A DNA stretch of 64,000 bases from Pardosa pseudoannulata (lineage: Eukaryota; Arthropoda; Arachnida; Araneae; Lycosidae). Shown in pieces: positions 50,418-63,925 of the stretch. Under the pieces are notes generated by a model. That model did no database searches, was not told the DNA's origin, and was given only the letters and a program-made list of their open reading frames with translations. Position 1 is the first letter of the stretch, and every line of letters starts with the position of its first letter. Both the position numbers and the translations under genes were made by a program. The stretch covers positions 22,706,175-22,770,174 of the forward strand of contig CM063506.1 in NCBI GenBank assembly GCA_032207245.1, read 5' to 3'.

Positions 50418-50911
50418 GGGAAAAATAAATTAAATCGGGAAATTAATGTAGGCATTTTATATAAAACCCTTAAGACACCCCGAGAAAATTCCCAAGGGGT
50501 TGTCAAATCTTAAGTCCAGGGCAAAAACTCCGGCGTCCTTTTGCTTTCCCCTTTTTACCTCCTAACCTAAACTACTGGGGCTACAGCTAACGCCCTCGGA
50601 GAAGGAGTCTAACCAATTATAACTTTACATTGCCCTAGCAGATAATTTCGGAAATTTCCAAACAAAAAGGAGGTTCACGGTATTGGAGGCAGATATTCCT
50701 AGAGATTTTCCCACAGCTTTTGACTGAGATGTTGACCAGGTGTTAAGGGCCTTTTAACTTTAGCTTCATGCTAGCTGACCCCTCAGTTTTGTCATGTCCC
50801 TATAATGAAGTAGGACGTCCTGCAACGATCTGTTAATAAATGTCTTTAACTAAAACAGTGTCAATTTTATGGAGCATGACTGCAACCATCCGCCGAGAAG
50901 TCCGTCTGATT

Positions 50912-52967
<2,056 letters not shown>

Positions 52968-54197
52968 CAGTGGCGTGCGGTAGGTTTTCATGCAGGGTGT
53001 GCAGAGAACATGGATTTTCCAATAAATCTTTAATTATTGAGACATCTGAGTTCTCCATTCTGAAACGGGTTATTTATTATGAATATAAATTTAAAGATTA
53101 CAATAAATAAAATATTTACCTACGAGTAGTCGAGTTATAACTATAAAAACAGCTAAACTTATGAGAATTCTACTAGCACTGAAGCAAAAATCATGTCTTT
53201 TGTTGTATGGTGTCATATCGGCGTCGAAAAAGCAACGCTTCGGGCTTCTACGAAAAACTTATATGTTCAGAAAAAGTAGCACCTCGTGGCGTCCGCCGCT
53301 GTGGTGCCGACAAACCGAACGTCTATTCCACGTGCAGAGGATTTCACTGCACGTTGGCACAATAGAGCGAACTGTTTCTTGTTCGGTCAGTGAATTAAAT
53401 TATATTTATTAATTGTTTTTAACATTTGGAAATCATATATTCTGCGAAAAACATCTTGACAATTTTTAAAAACAAAACCAGGGATATGGTGTTACAGATA
53501 TAATTTTTATATACTGTCTGTAAAGCACAATGAATGGTAAAATTTGGACTGTTCTGTTAAAATTCGTTTCTTTAAAACAAAACAACATTGTTTTTCAGCT
53601 AATTATTTCAATAAATATAATACATCACCGAAATTAATTTTACACACTAAAACATTTCACTTTATATTGATGAAATACTTCTTTTATATTTCCATGAAAA
53701 CAAAATCTTACAATATATAAATTTAAACATTAACCGTCTGCAAAATCGTATGGCCAGTTAATCAGTTAAAAACCAAAAGTGCTTCAGCCCGTAAGTCCCC
53801 GCTGTAATACAAAGTTTAATAAACCGTCCTTCGGATAATTCTGAATGCCAAGTGCAGAAAAAATAGCTGCACTTGCCTCAGTGCCATAGTATGCTGTTCT
53901 TCTCCAGTAGCCCACACATATAAAAAAGCGTGATTTTCAATTCAGTGCGAAGTGCGTACACATCAAAACTTCCTATGTTCGTTTGTTTTTGAACGCGCTA
54001 CGTGATGCAGCACCTAGTACCGCACGCACTGCGGGAATACAAGCAAGCAAATCAACATAATATTTGAATATATTATAAATAATATTTATTATATACCATA
54101 TAAAGATAGGTAGACATAGGGGAAGAAAATTATTGTCCCTCATAGTTTTACCAGGATGTGCAGTGCACACCCTGCACATATGGAAAGCACGCCACTG
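52968..54197. mobile_element. hAT element, copy B (1,230 bp)
   Basis: Same as 27229-28462: ends CAGTGGCGTGC, 8-bp duplication ATACATAT at 52960-52967 and 54198-54205. Confidence 0.9.
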
Positions 54198-54727
54198 ATA
54201 CATATAGAAAAAACTATTCGGCAATTCGATCTGAACAGTATACTGTCATTTCTACAATAGGACTTTTGTTCTTCTTTTCGAAACACAAACTCCAGTGATA
54301 CGATTCGAAAACGTGACACAATTTCAAAATTCAACGTCTCGTGACTATTTAATTGGAAGCAATTTAGACCTCGAGTTTCAAAAAGAGTTTTACAGTTAGT
54401 TCTCCCTAAACTAACCACCACCTGTTTCTGTCTGATTCTCCACCTGTCGGTGGTGACCCTTCGACAAGGCTCGACTTAGGCAGTCAGAAAACAGACTGTG
54501 TTGCATTTTCTTCTATTTACAACCACATATCTTTGTTTTCCAGTTTGTTAATTATAAAATCCAAATAAAGAAGTAGATTTATTGGGGAGGATGATCTTCG
54601 TTGTTCTTTGTTATGACTATCACGAGAATTTCTAATCCTGTAAGAAAGAAGCAGGTTTTTTACACATACTGTCGCAAATTGTAGCAATGTACAGGTGGTT
54701 AACAAAAATAATGGAAACACCTTGAAT

Positions 54728-55061
54728 CAGGGCCGTAGCCAGAAATTATTTTCGGAGGGGGACCAAGGGAGAAAGACATATTTATTTGTGAATGATACTT
54801 CAATTGATGAAAGGGAAAGCACTGATTTCTGAAATGCAGTGCCGGAAATACAGTGCTGTATTTCCAGCCAGACTCCCGGGAAGACTTTTATGGTCTGAGC
54901 AGCTTTTTTTTTTTTTTTTTTTAAGAGAATAACTGTGTATGTTCATCAACAGCTAGGCAGATAGCACACACAAACGTGGGACATTGTCTATTTACAAAAT
55001 GGTCTTTCAAAATTTCGGGGGGGACCAGTCCCCCAAATCCCTCCCCCTGCCTACGGCCTTG
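54728..55061. mobile_element. hAT MITE nested in the Tc1 element (334 bp)
   Basis: Ends CAGGGCCGTAGCCAG and, on the minus strand, CAAGGCCGTAGGCAG. Perfect 8-bp duplication CCTTGAAT at 54720-54727 and 55062-55069. Same family as 45078-45416 in opposite orientation, with the same internal AAATACAGTGCTGTATTT-like inverted repeat and a run of about 20 T near 54905. Confidence 0.92.
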
Positions 55062-55463
55062 CCTTGAATAAAAGTGGCATTTAAGATTAAGCTTTGTAAG
55101 CATTAAAAGCAAATTTTTCAATATAAAAAGCATAAATCACGGTAGTATGAAGTAGCTAGAGGAATTGATCTTTGTCAAAACGTCAGACCTCACAGACTTT
55201 CAAAAAGGTCATGCTGTAGGATCCAGACTAGATTGAGCAACTATAAACTAAACATTCCAGCTTTCAGGCGTTCTAGAGGTACGATGTCTAAAGTCATGAC
55301 AGCGTACACAATGCGGCAGTACAAAGCAAAATAGTGGACTGAAGGTGGGGATGACTGAAAGAAACCGATGAGTATGGAAGCAGATTGTAATGTCTAAAAA
55401 GAAAACTACTACAACTAAAGTGACCTCAGAGCTCAATCATCATCATCTGGATTCTCCAATTTC

Positions 55464-55514
55464 AATAATTAAAATTAATAGGCACTTTAAAATTGCCTAT
55501 TAATTTTAATTATT
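55464..55514. repeat. 21-bp perfect hairpin
   Basis: Two 21-bp arms, 55464-55484 and 55494-55514, are exact complements around a 9-nt loop (CTTTAAAAT). They are followed by two copies of AAACAGAATATT. The block interrupts the Tc1 transposase relic. Confidence 0.9.
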
Positions 55515-56114
55515 AAACAGAATATTCATAGCATATTTTTATTTAAACAGAATATTTATAGCAGAGCAACAATTTCTAAATCACTTCTCACACATGTTAA
55601 TGCCAAAGGTCGTCTACAGTAGTGCCACAGACACAAAAACCTGGTCGATTGAAGAGTGGAAGGTGTTTCCTTCCAACTGTCAAGCATGGAATGGAATCTT
55701 TCAGGATAAGAGCAGTCGTGACGTGGTTTCTTCTCTCTCAATCGTAACCCTGCAAGGGAAGGTCACTGGAGAGCAGCAGAATAGAGAAGGTTTAGCTGAC
55801 CTAGTCCGTCCTGTGACGCAAACGTCTTTTCCTCCAGGATGGAATTTTCCAGGATGATAATGAAATAGGACTTGTCCAATCATTATTTTATGAACACGAG
55901 GATGAGGTGAAACATTTACCTTGAACCCACCCACAGTCCCCAGACGTCAGTATAATGAAACCGTTACGGACTATATTAGGGAGTTCAAATTGGAATCAAT
56001 ACCCTCCATCTGAATATCTTCCTGAATATTTACAATATCTCCCTCAAAGAATGGTACAACATTGCTCTCAACACTATCAAGCAATGTATGATCTTATTCC
56101 CAGGCGAATCTAGC

Positions 56115-56298
56115 CGAACGCTGGCCGATTGGTAGGGCGCTGATCGTCGGTACCGGAGTTCGTGGGTTCAAATACCACTATAGCATGGATGTTCGTAGCC
56201 ATTCGGAATCGGCTTTAAGCAGTGGGTCCTGGTCTCATTAGCCCTCGTGTGCAAAACAGTAGATCGTAGCGCTCCAAACCAAACTAAACCAAACCAAA
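56115..56298 (+). mobile_element. tRNA-derived SINE with 16-bp target duplication (184 bp)
   Basis: The clearest member of the family. Head GCTGGCCGATTGGTAGGGCG (A-box) and B-box-like GGGTTCAAATACCAC, body with GGAATCGGCTTTAAGCAGTG, tail CCAAACCAAACTAAACC. Perfect duplication CCCAGGCGAATCTAGC at 56099-56114 and 56299-56314. It interrupts the Tc1 transposase at the codons for PRRI. Confidence 0.95.
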
Positions 56299-56532
56299 CC
56301 CAGGCGAATCTAGCTGTATTGCAAGCCAAACGGTCCTACCGCATATGAGAAAAAGATTCATTAGAAATCTAGGGTTTTTCTATTATTTTGATTATTCCTG
56401 CAATTTAATGCTGTTATATTAAATCTGTTACCCCTGCTACACCATGTAAAAGACGAAGTTTCATCTGCTTCAATTTAGAAATAAATATTTCACAACATAA
56501 TTTCCATATTTTATTTTTGTGATTAATCACTA

Positions 56533-58875
56533 TACTTTGTGTTCAATTTTTAAGAATGAAAATATACCCTGCGTATCATATTTTTACATTATATTTCCTA
56601 ATAATAACAAAATTACAATAATGAGGTTGAAACAAAGAAAAATTTATGGGACGGAGGTAATCACAACATGTTGAACTGTATAAAAAAGTTGCGGTATTAG
56701 AAGGTTGAAATCTTTGCTGTAAAACAAATTAAGTTTCAATATTTTTCACATTAGGGTAGTATAATTTCAAGAAATAACATGCATGAAAATATGAGAATAT
56801 TTAAAATATTATGATCTTAACTTCAGCACTTCGACCTATACTCATGTATTTCATCCTCAAAATATCTTTAAAACATTTTCACTTTATTACCGTTATAAAA
56901 AAATAGGTTGACACGTTTCCATCTGAAGAGTGTTATTTATTCAAATCATTAGATTCCATAAACCTTAAACGGAGTATTCTTTTTTCTTGTTTAATTTTCG
57001 AATGCCTCATTAAACACAAATTTTAGCAGGTGAAGCACAAATGCCATTTCACACGAAGTACTCAGTCGTAAGCGATGTTAAATATTGTTGAAAATACGAA
57101 ACAAGAATTTTAAAAGCATTATGGCGTTAAATTGACCATATTCTGTCTCGATACAAGACAAGATCGAGTTGAAAAACATAAAAAAGGATAGACTATTCAT
57201 ATGCTGAATTAGCGGCTCTCTATAAAAAAGGTAACATCATACGACTTATTCAAGATGTGAAAGAGACAGTGGACTTTCAAAATTAATTTTTCTTTGGATT
57301 ACTCACTTCGAATTTTAATATGTTATTAGAAATACATTTTACTGAAAGCAATTACAATTTCAAGGTAAAATCTGAATAATTTTAAACGTTAATAATTATT
57401 AATTGCTTCAAAAAAAAACATTATTTAAAATGTTCAATGAACATCTTTTATGCGTATAATAAGGTCAGTTTTATTCGTGGGATACCTTTTAGTTCTTACA
57501 TTATAACTTAGTTTATTACCGTAAGAATTCGTTTGAAAATTATAGTTAGAAATAATAGTAATAATTTATACCTATCAGAAGATAATTATATTTTTATTCT
57601 GTGAACATTTATTATATTGCAAGATATATATTTTATTTTAATAATGATATTATGATAAAGGGTAAATTTTTTTTTGCATTTTCTATTTCCTCATAGTTTT
57701 AATTTTAAAATCTCCTATAAAGTTTTAGGTTTGCAGAATCAAATAGATATTTTACTTCAATCAGATATAAAAATTCAATATTAATATGTTATTCAATATT
57801 AATATGTATTTTAAAAGTTATATTGCTGATGAGTGAGTTTAATATTTTTCAATTGTGTGTATAATTTTCAAAATTCTATATTAAATCTGCATTTAGGTAT
57901 TTTCCCCTAATTTTTTGGTTTTTTAATGTCATTTTTAGTGAAGTACCGTTTTTTGTTCTTTTGACTTTTTTATCTTAATTTTCATTTTTTCCAATTTTTT
58001 GGGTCTCGTATCATTCCGCTATTTTGATCTCGCAATCATTGTCCTTTGCGTAATGTTCTGTCTTGTTTTATGTTAATAAAAATTGAAAAAATGCTTAATA
58101 AAAATAGTCCCTGTTACCTATTTTCTTTCTTTTTTTTGTATTTTATTTTAGATTCATGTTGCATTGATTGCTGTGTATTGTTAATTACCATACCTACTGG
58201 TCATAGTCAAGGTTCCAGTCATATTATCCCCTAATTAGACAACGCGTTGGTTACTCATATTTTGTTATAAGAACGTTCTCACCTCCTCGCTTCTTTGGGA
58301 GCTGGAGTGTATTCAATTTTTGTTTGGAATACTTTTTGCCTTGAGGCCTAAATTGATGTTTTGATCTGTTTCATGTTCGGATGTTAAACTGAAGACTTTC
58401 CACTTCGCTAAGTACTTCGTATAACCCAATTACCTTGACCTTGACCTTGACTTTCTACATTATTTTGAAAAAATAAATACTCTAAGTGAAATGACAAAAC
58501 TAAATTATCTTTTTCAATGCTCGTATGTTATCAAAAAGCTTACAAAAAATTTATTCTAAAAGACGTGTTTTATTTCAGGATAAAACGAATAAGTCTGTTA
58601 TAATGAAAATTTTAAGTCTCGAAATGTATTATTCCTCCTTAAGTGGACACAGTACTTTTCGAGTTAAAAAGTTTTCCTTAAACAGCCGATTTTTTTTTAT
58701 TTCCTATAAAATAAAGTGTTATGCTCTGTTTGGGTTAAATTTTTTTCTAGATCATTAATAAGGGTTTAAATTTATAATTATTTTTATTTGCTGTATGAAG
58801 CGAAGCAAAGCACAAATATTGGAGTTTTCTATGCGTCCGTGAGATGGCTTTTAAAGTTTAAAGCAACGGATGGAA
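56533..58875. other. Unannotated AT-rich DNA, 2.3 kb
   Basis: Only short ORFs (such as 58046-58234 and 58525-58758), low-complexity and unrecognised. No RNA gene or element end found. Outside the A/B duplication, so there is no second copy to compare. Confidence 0.5.
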
Positions 58876-59042
58876 TGGTTTGGTTTGGAGCTGTACGGTC
58901 TACTGTTTTGATGACGAGGGCTAATGACACTGGGACCTACTGCTTAAAGCAGATTGCAAGCGGCTACGAACATCCATGCCAGCAGCGGGATTCAAACCCG
59001 TGAACTTCGGTACCGAAGAGCAGCACTCTAAAATTTGGCCAT
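58876..59042 (-). mobile_element. tRNA-derived SINE
   Basis: Minus-strand SINE of the local family: tail complement GGTTTGGTTTGGAGC at 58878, body complement CTGCTTAAAGCAGATTGC, B-box GGTTTGAATCC on the minus strand, head decayed near 59030. No clear target duplication. Confidence 0.8.
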
Positions 59043-59482
59043 CATTTCAAGGCATGGCATGCCGAAAAGCGATGATACTAGATCTGATGAAAGGAAAAGT
59101 TCTGCCAAATTCTGCCAGAGGTTTTTAAACTTTTTCATTGCGTTACACCAGCGGTCGGGGAACCGGGGTAAATTACCCCAAATGGGGTAAAAATGAAACT
59201 TTTTTGAGTAAAAAGTATATATTTTTAATTTGCTATTTTATAAACTTGTTAGTATTTTTTTCAACTTAAACAATTTAGCGACATATGCAGGCCACGCCAT
59301 CTCACTACCCACCACACTAAAGTGTTCTCGCCATCTCACTACCCACCATTAAAGTTCTCTTTAAGCAATAAAGCACATTTTATTTTACTTTAAATTGAGT
59401 ACAAATAAAGTGACAAGTCAGAGAGCGAGTTTTTATTAGTTAGTTGCTGATTTTATCATTAATCATCGATATATCGATAAAG

Positions 59483-59546
59483 GTAAGCCGCAATTTAGAA
59501 ATTTAATTTAAATATTTTACAAATATTATTTTCTGTCTCCCTTCAG
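59483..59546 (+). other. Probable 5' UTR intron of the hAT transposase gene
   Basis: Donor AAAG/GTAAGCC at 59483 and acceptor TCTGTCTCCCTTCAG ending at 59546, a 64-nt interval with a pyrimidine-rich 3' end. The transposase ATG starts at the very next base (59547). Prediction from splice consensus only. Confidence 0.6.
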
Positions 59547-61335
59547 ATGGCAGCAAATAGAAAAAGAACATACCAAGAAGAATTCCTTAATTACGGTTTT
59601 ACACAAATAGAAGACAATGGTACAATGAAACCACAGTGTGTTGTATGTATGAAGGTACTGACTTCAGAATCTTTCAAAAAAAGTCAATTGAAGAAACATT
59701 TAGATAATTTGCATTCACACCTGTCTTCCAAACCGCGAGAATACTTTGCAAATTTAGAAATATCTGTTAAAAGACAAAGATTGAATAGCAACTTGTTTGG
59801 TACATTCGATCAGCGTTCAGCATCAAGGGCTAGCTTTGAAGTAGCCTGGTTGATTGCTCGAAATAAGAAACCATACACTATTGGTGAAGATTTGGTTAAA
59901 CCAGCTGCTGTAAAAATGGCAGAGATTATGTGTGGTCAAAAAGAAGCGAAGAAACTGAATTCAGTGCCCTTGTCTGCAAAAATTGTGAAAGAACAAATTT
60001 CTATATTAGCAGAAAATGTGAAGGAACAGATTATTTTCGCATTAAAACAGGCTAAATATTTTGCTATTCAGCTTGATGAGACAACTGATTGTAGTAGCAA
60101 TTCACAGCTAATGGTATATGTTCGCTACAAAGGTGCAGATAATTTTGAAGAGGAATTGCTGTTTTGTTCTCCTCTCGAGTTGAGATCTCGTGGAATTGAT
60201 GTCTACAATAAAGTAAATGAATACTTCATAGCGCAAAGTTTAAAATGGGAAAACTGTATTTCTGTATCTTTGGATGGAGCTCCAGCTATGCTGGGTCATA
60301 TTAACGGTTTTTCGGCTTTCGTAAAAAAAAATAACCCAAATATTGAAGTTATTCACTGTATGATCCATCGCCAGGCCCTTATGGTCAAATATTTAGAACC
60401 TACACTGGAAGCTGTCATGCATGATGTCATCAAGATTGTAAATTTTATCAAGGGACATGCACTAAACACGCGGCTATTTCGTGAATTTTGTCAGGACGGT
60501 GAAGCTGAATATACGGACCTACTTTATTATACAGAAGTAAGGTGGCTCTCTCGCGGAAATGTACTAAATCGAGTATGGACTCTCAAAACTGAAGTCGAAA
60601 TTTTTATGGTTGATCAAAAAAATATTCTCGCAGATAAGTTTAAAAACTCTTCCTGGGTTGCATATCTCGCATATTTAGCGGACATTTTTGAGAGTGTAAA
60701 TATATTAAACAAAGAATTGCAAGGAAAGAATATCAATATCATTTCAGCGAGAGAAATAGTGTCAGCGTTTGGATTAAAGTTGCAATATTGGAGACAGAAA
60801 GTAGAACAGAACAAGATAGCTTCTTTTTCAAGGTTAGCTTTGTTTTTGGAAGATTGCGAAAATATTACTTTTGCTGACATCAAGGATACAATTGTAAGTC
60901 ATCTTATCAAACTCAGAAAGCGGTTTTCAGATTACTTTCCAGATCTTGATACACGTACTATCAGTTGGATTGTAGATCCTTTTGAATATGATATTGCTAT
61001 GATACCAGAAGAACCTTCAGGTTTGGCAGAAGCAATTCTTCAACATCAATCTAATACTGAAGCACGTATTAAATTTGAGAGTAAATAAAATTTTTTGGAT
61101 TTCAAAAGCTGCAAAGGCTTTCAAAATTGCACATGAAGAGGCGGTTAAAAAATTGCTGCCATTTGGAACAACATATTTGTGCGAACAAGGCTTTTCCACT
61201 CTAATGAACATAAAAACGAAGAACAGAAATCGATTAAACGCCGAAGACTGCATTCAAATCGCTCTTACATCAAAAAGTCCTAATTTTGAAGCAATTGTAT
61301 CGAACATGAAACAACACCATTTCTCCAAAACGTGA
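59547..61335 (+). pseudogene. hAT transposase (BED zinc finger, ZBED5/SCAND3-like), one frameshift
   Basis: Cut-and-paste transposase, expected in the nucleus. The first ORF has 513 aa (59547-61088). N-terminal BED-type zinc finger: C31, C34, H51, H56 in QCVVC...KKHLDNLH. The RNase H-like catalytic core has D177 in IQLDETTDC, D243 in SVSLDGAPAMLG, the hAT CxxH block at 271-274 (HCMIH) and RW at 332-333 (VRWLSRG). The ORF stops after IKFESK; a one-base indel at about 61077-61088 moves the rest to another frame, where FWISKAAKAF, LLPFGTTYLCEQGFSTLM and KTKNRNRLNAED, the hAT dimerisation end, run to the stop at 61333-61335. With that the protein would be near 595 aa, normal for the group. Related genes have been domesticated in vertebrates, but intact element ends argue for a transposon here. 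Start chosen at the ATG after the predicted splice site. Confidence 0.92.
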
Positions 61336-61657
61336 AAAAAAAATTTTCAATTATTCTTTTTTTTTTAATTTTTTCAATTCTAATTATTGTTTGTTTTTGT
61401 TTTATTATTATTATTATAATTTGTTACAATACCGTTATGGATTACTAGGTATTACATTGATAAATTGAATAAATGAAGTTTAAATAAAATTTTTAGTTGT
61501 TTTCTTTTCAAAATTATCATGGGGGGCTATAATATGAAAGATGCTAAAAAGAGGCGATTTCGTTTGTTTTTTTTCTCTTTGCCATGGGGTAATATCAACT
61601 TACACAAAAATATTTTGGGGTAATGATTAAAAAAGTTCCCCGACCGATGCGTTACAC

Positions 61658-62543
61658 GCTTAGAGTTTTGTTGATTTTTAACAGCACCCCAACTGCTATA
61701 TTTCATCTACAATGTTAATTAGGCTAATAAAAATAACGCCTTAGTAGAAAAGTAGAATAGTTTGAATCAATCAGAAAGCATACAAGTTAATTTTTCTCAA
61801 ACTTTCAGTTGCAAGATAGAGAGTCAGCTGAAAAGTTTGAGCTCGTTAATCCCTGGAACGTTTTTCAAATCGCGGTAAAAATTTTTGAATTTTTTTTATC
61901 TTTATTGTTTTTGAACGATATTTAGTCCGTAACCGTTCTTAATCTGTATTTCCGAAGAGGTCTCAACTTATTTTTTAACTTATTCTAGAAGAGCACAGAA
62001 CTGTTACAAACAAGGCTTAAACATTTGAACCTAGAAGCAACAGTTAAAGTTACATTAGGGTTCCAGAACTAACAATGGACAACCTATCCTTTATCGCTAT
62101 TGGAGATCGACTGACAATAGTTTCTTCGGGTCTCCGATAGATGACGGGGGGCAAAAAAGTTCTGTTACAAGTCTTTATAACAGAGACAGCTGAAATTCCA
62201 ATTTTCGATAAATAACTTGTTGCAAAGGAAATGGGGATCCTTAGAATATTCTACTTTAAGTTAGATACTCAATTTTCAGCACTTAAACCTCACCAAATTT
62301 TGGAGAATTGTGATTGGTTTCCAGGAGGCGATTCAGGACCATCCTTGGAGTCCCAGCCCTTCAGGGCAGAGCCGGGAAAGGACGCGTTGAAAAAGGACAA
62401 TAGAACAACGAACACCTCAGCACAGGATAATGGGAAAAGTATAGGGTTGCCTGAGTAGAAAGAAGGAAGGAAAAAAGTGCAGCGTTCTCTTGGACATTGG
62501 AAAATTTTTTTCGAGGCGTAGCACGTGGAGGGCTTCTTTTACT

Positions 62544-62550
<7 letters not shown>
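61658..62550. other. Unannotated DNA right of the hAT element
   Basis: The sequence adjoining 59148 and 61658 was one locus before insertion. A 75-aa ORF (62231-62458) matches nothing I know. No RNA gene recognised. Confidence 0.4.

Positions 62551-62626
<76 letters not shown>
62551..62626. repeat. (AT)n microsatellite
   Basis: About 38 AT units. Confidence 0.95.
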
Positions 62627-62631
<5 letters not shown>

Positions 62632-63182
62632 TTCCATATTTCCTTGTCGTTTGTTCTATAATTGAACATTGTAATATAGATCAGTGGTGTTATACTATAA
62701 TAAAAGACGATATAAAGCAACTTTGGGTTAAAAATGACTTTGAAATAACAAAAGCAATGTACTACACCACAGCATATTTAAATCTTAAACTCCCTTAAAT
62801 TTCAGAAGACAAATTTTGTTCCCAGACTGTTGTCGCTGGAGAAATCAGTCAGACTCTTCCTAAAATCTTATAAAACTATTTTTTTAAAGAACCAGAAAAA
62901 AATAATAAAAATTATTCATAAAAAATAATTAAAGAAAGCTATGGCGAACACTTAGAGCAAGTCTTATCTTTTTGTGATCCATCTCTGTGGATATGACAGC
63001 CTCAGTTTGGAAACCCCTGATTTAAGAGACCATTACAATCAAAATGGCACTTGAAATTTAAAACCGGAATGATTTTGCGTTATTTGGCAAGGAAATCATT
63101 CTACAGGAGTTACCGTCTGTGTGATAACCATTTCTAGATGAACACCTCCTGTTATTTTAATTGTTATTGTCTACTTCTTGGG
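62627..63182. other. Unannotated DNA with one hAT-like terminus
   Basis: GTTTGGAAACCCCTG at 63005-63019 read on the minus strand is CAGGGGTTTCCAAAC, a hAT-type end. CAGAGGTTTTTAAAC at 59116-59130 could be its partner, which would make an older element containing the 2.5-kb hAT, but the flanking 8 bases (AATTCTGC versus ATTTAAGA) do not match. Confidence 0.35.
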
Positions 63183-63350
63183 TCGAACGATGGCCAAATG
63201 GTCAGGACGTTGATCTTCGGTAAAGTTCATGGGTTCAAATCCCACTGTGGCAGGGGTATTCGTAGGTGTTAGGATCAACTTTAATCAGTAGGTCCCTGTC
63301 TCATTAGCCCTCATGATGCAAAAAAGTAGACCGTACGATTCTAAACCAAC
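63183..63350 (+). mobile_element. tRNA-derived SINE
   Basis: Head CGAACGATGGCCAAATGGTC, B-box GGTTCAAATCCCACTG, body GTAGGTCCCTGTCTCATTAG, tail region TTCTAAACCAACTGG. Diverged member of the local family. Confidence 0.85.
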
Positions 63351-63925
63351 TGGCTAAGTCTAAGGCCTAGTGATGTCACAACGAGGGAACTACAAATCAC
63401 CATCTGCTCTAAAGAATGATACGGACTCAGTCGAACTCGGTCGGTTTAATGCCATTTGCAGCTCTCTGCTTAGCAGTAAAATTAATCTAAAACATAATAT
63501 AAATTTGACTTAAACCTTATGTGCGTATTAGCATATACCTTAAGTATATAATCTACAAGAATTTTTAAAAACCTATACCTGAAATCTACAAAATCGATAA
63601 TTTCAAAACAAAATCAAATCACACCTCAAAAGAGGAATCAAGAAACTGAATCGGAGCAGAAGTAGTTTTTATGTCACAGATCATTTTTTTGGCTTGCGTG
63701 TTTATATTATTTCTACGGCGCCTTACCTTCTTCATGTATATGTAATCTTTGATTACAATATCGATCAAACTGCGAAGAGTAACCCCTGCTGTGGTTCGTA
63801 AACAGTAATACAAATTTTAAATTTACGTCTCTGTTTTCAATTATATTAATTATTACAAAAATGCAATATAATCCAAAGACTTCTATAATAAGTAAATATA
63901 ACCTTTAGTTAACCAGAACGAAAGG

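Larger units (their letters stand above)
55170..56420 (+). pseudogene. Tc1-like transposase pseudogene
   Basis: A broken reading frame still shows the order of a Tc1 transposase, the DDE enzyme that cuts and pastes the element. N-terminal helix-turn-helix: KTSDLTDFQKGHAVGSRLD, then FQLSGV, then MTERNR and IVMSKKKTTTTKVTSELN. Catalytic half: a region around QAWNGIFQDKSSRD and LQGKVTGEQQ, then HEDEVKHLP, HPQSPDVSIMKPL, and LIPRRI, continued after the SINE by LYCKPNGPTAYE. Many stops and frameshifts and an extra AT-rich hairpin block (55450-55570) separate the halves. The DDE residues cannot all be placed. Long inactive. Confidence 0.75.
54692..56530 (+). mobile_element. Degenerate Tc1/mariner element with two nested insertions
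   Basis: Left end CAGGTGGTTAACAAAAATAA then TGGAAACACC after TA (54690-54691). The right end reads TTTCCATATTTTATTTTTGT then GATTAATCAC before TA (56531-56532), a decayed complement. Total 1,839 bp, but about 1.3 kb after subtracting the MITE (54728-55061) and SINE (56115-56298) with their duplications, the usual Tc1 size. A transposase relic lies inside. Confidence 0.78.
59149..61649 (+). mobile_element. Nearly intact hAT transposon (2,501 bp)
   Basis: Left terminal inverted repeat CAGCGGTCGGGGAAC (59149-59163); right end GTTCCCCGACCGATG (61635-61649), matching at 14 of 15. Exact 8-bp target duplication CGTTACAC at 59141-59148 and 61650-61657. Next to the ends, GGGGTAA occurs at 59165, 59184, 61586 and 61617, and inverted as TTACCCC at 59173, a likely set of transposase-binding subterminal repeats. 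A direct repeat containing CGCCATCTCACTACCCACCA lies near 59294 and 59329 in the leader. The element carries a single gene; its poly-A signal AATAAA is at 61483. Confidence 0.96.

Noticed and set aside
61078..61110. Short intron explaining the break in the hAT transposase (GT at 61081, AG near 61107)
   Set aside because: Under 30 nt is too short, and the interval itself encodes the conserved FWIS block in the second frame, so a one-base indel is the better explanation.
59547..61335. Domesticated host ZBED-type gene
   Set aside because: Exact element ends and target duplication directly around the ORF show a transposon copy, and the frameshift argues against selection for host function.
59116..63019. 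Older hAT element enclosing the 2.5-kb hAT element
   Set aside because: The putative ends look alike (CAGAGGTTTTTAAAC, CAGGGGTTTCCAAAC) but the flanking 8-bp sequences differ and no transposase remains.
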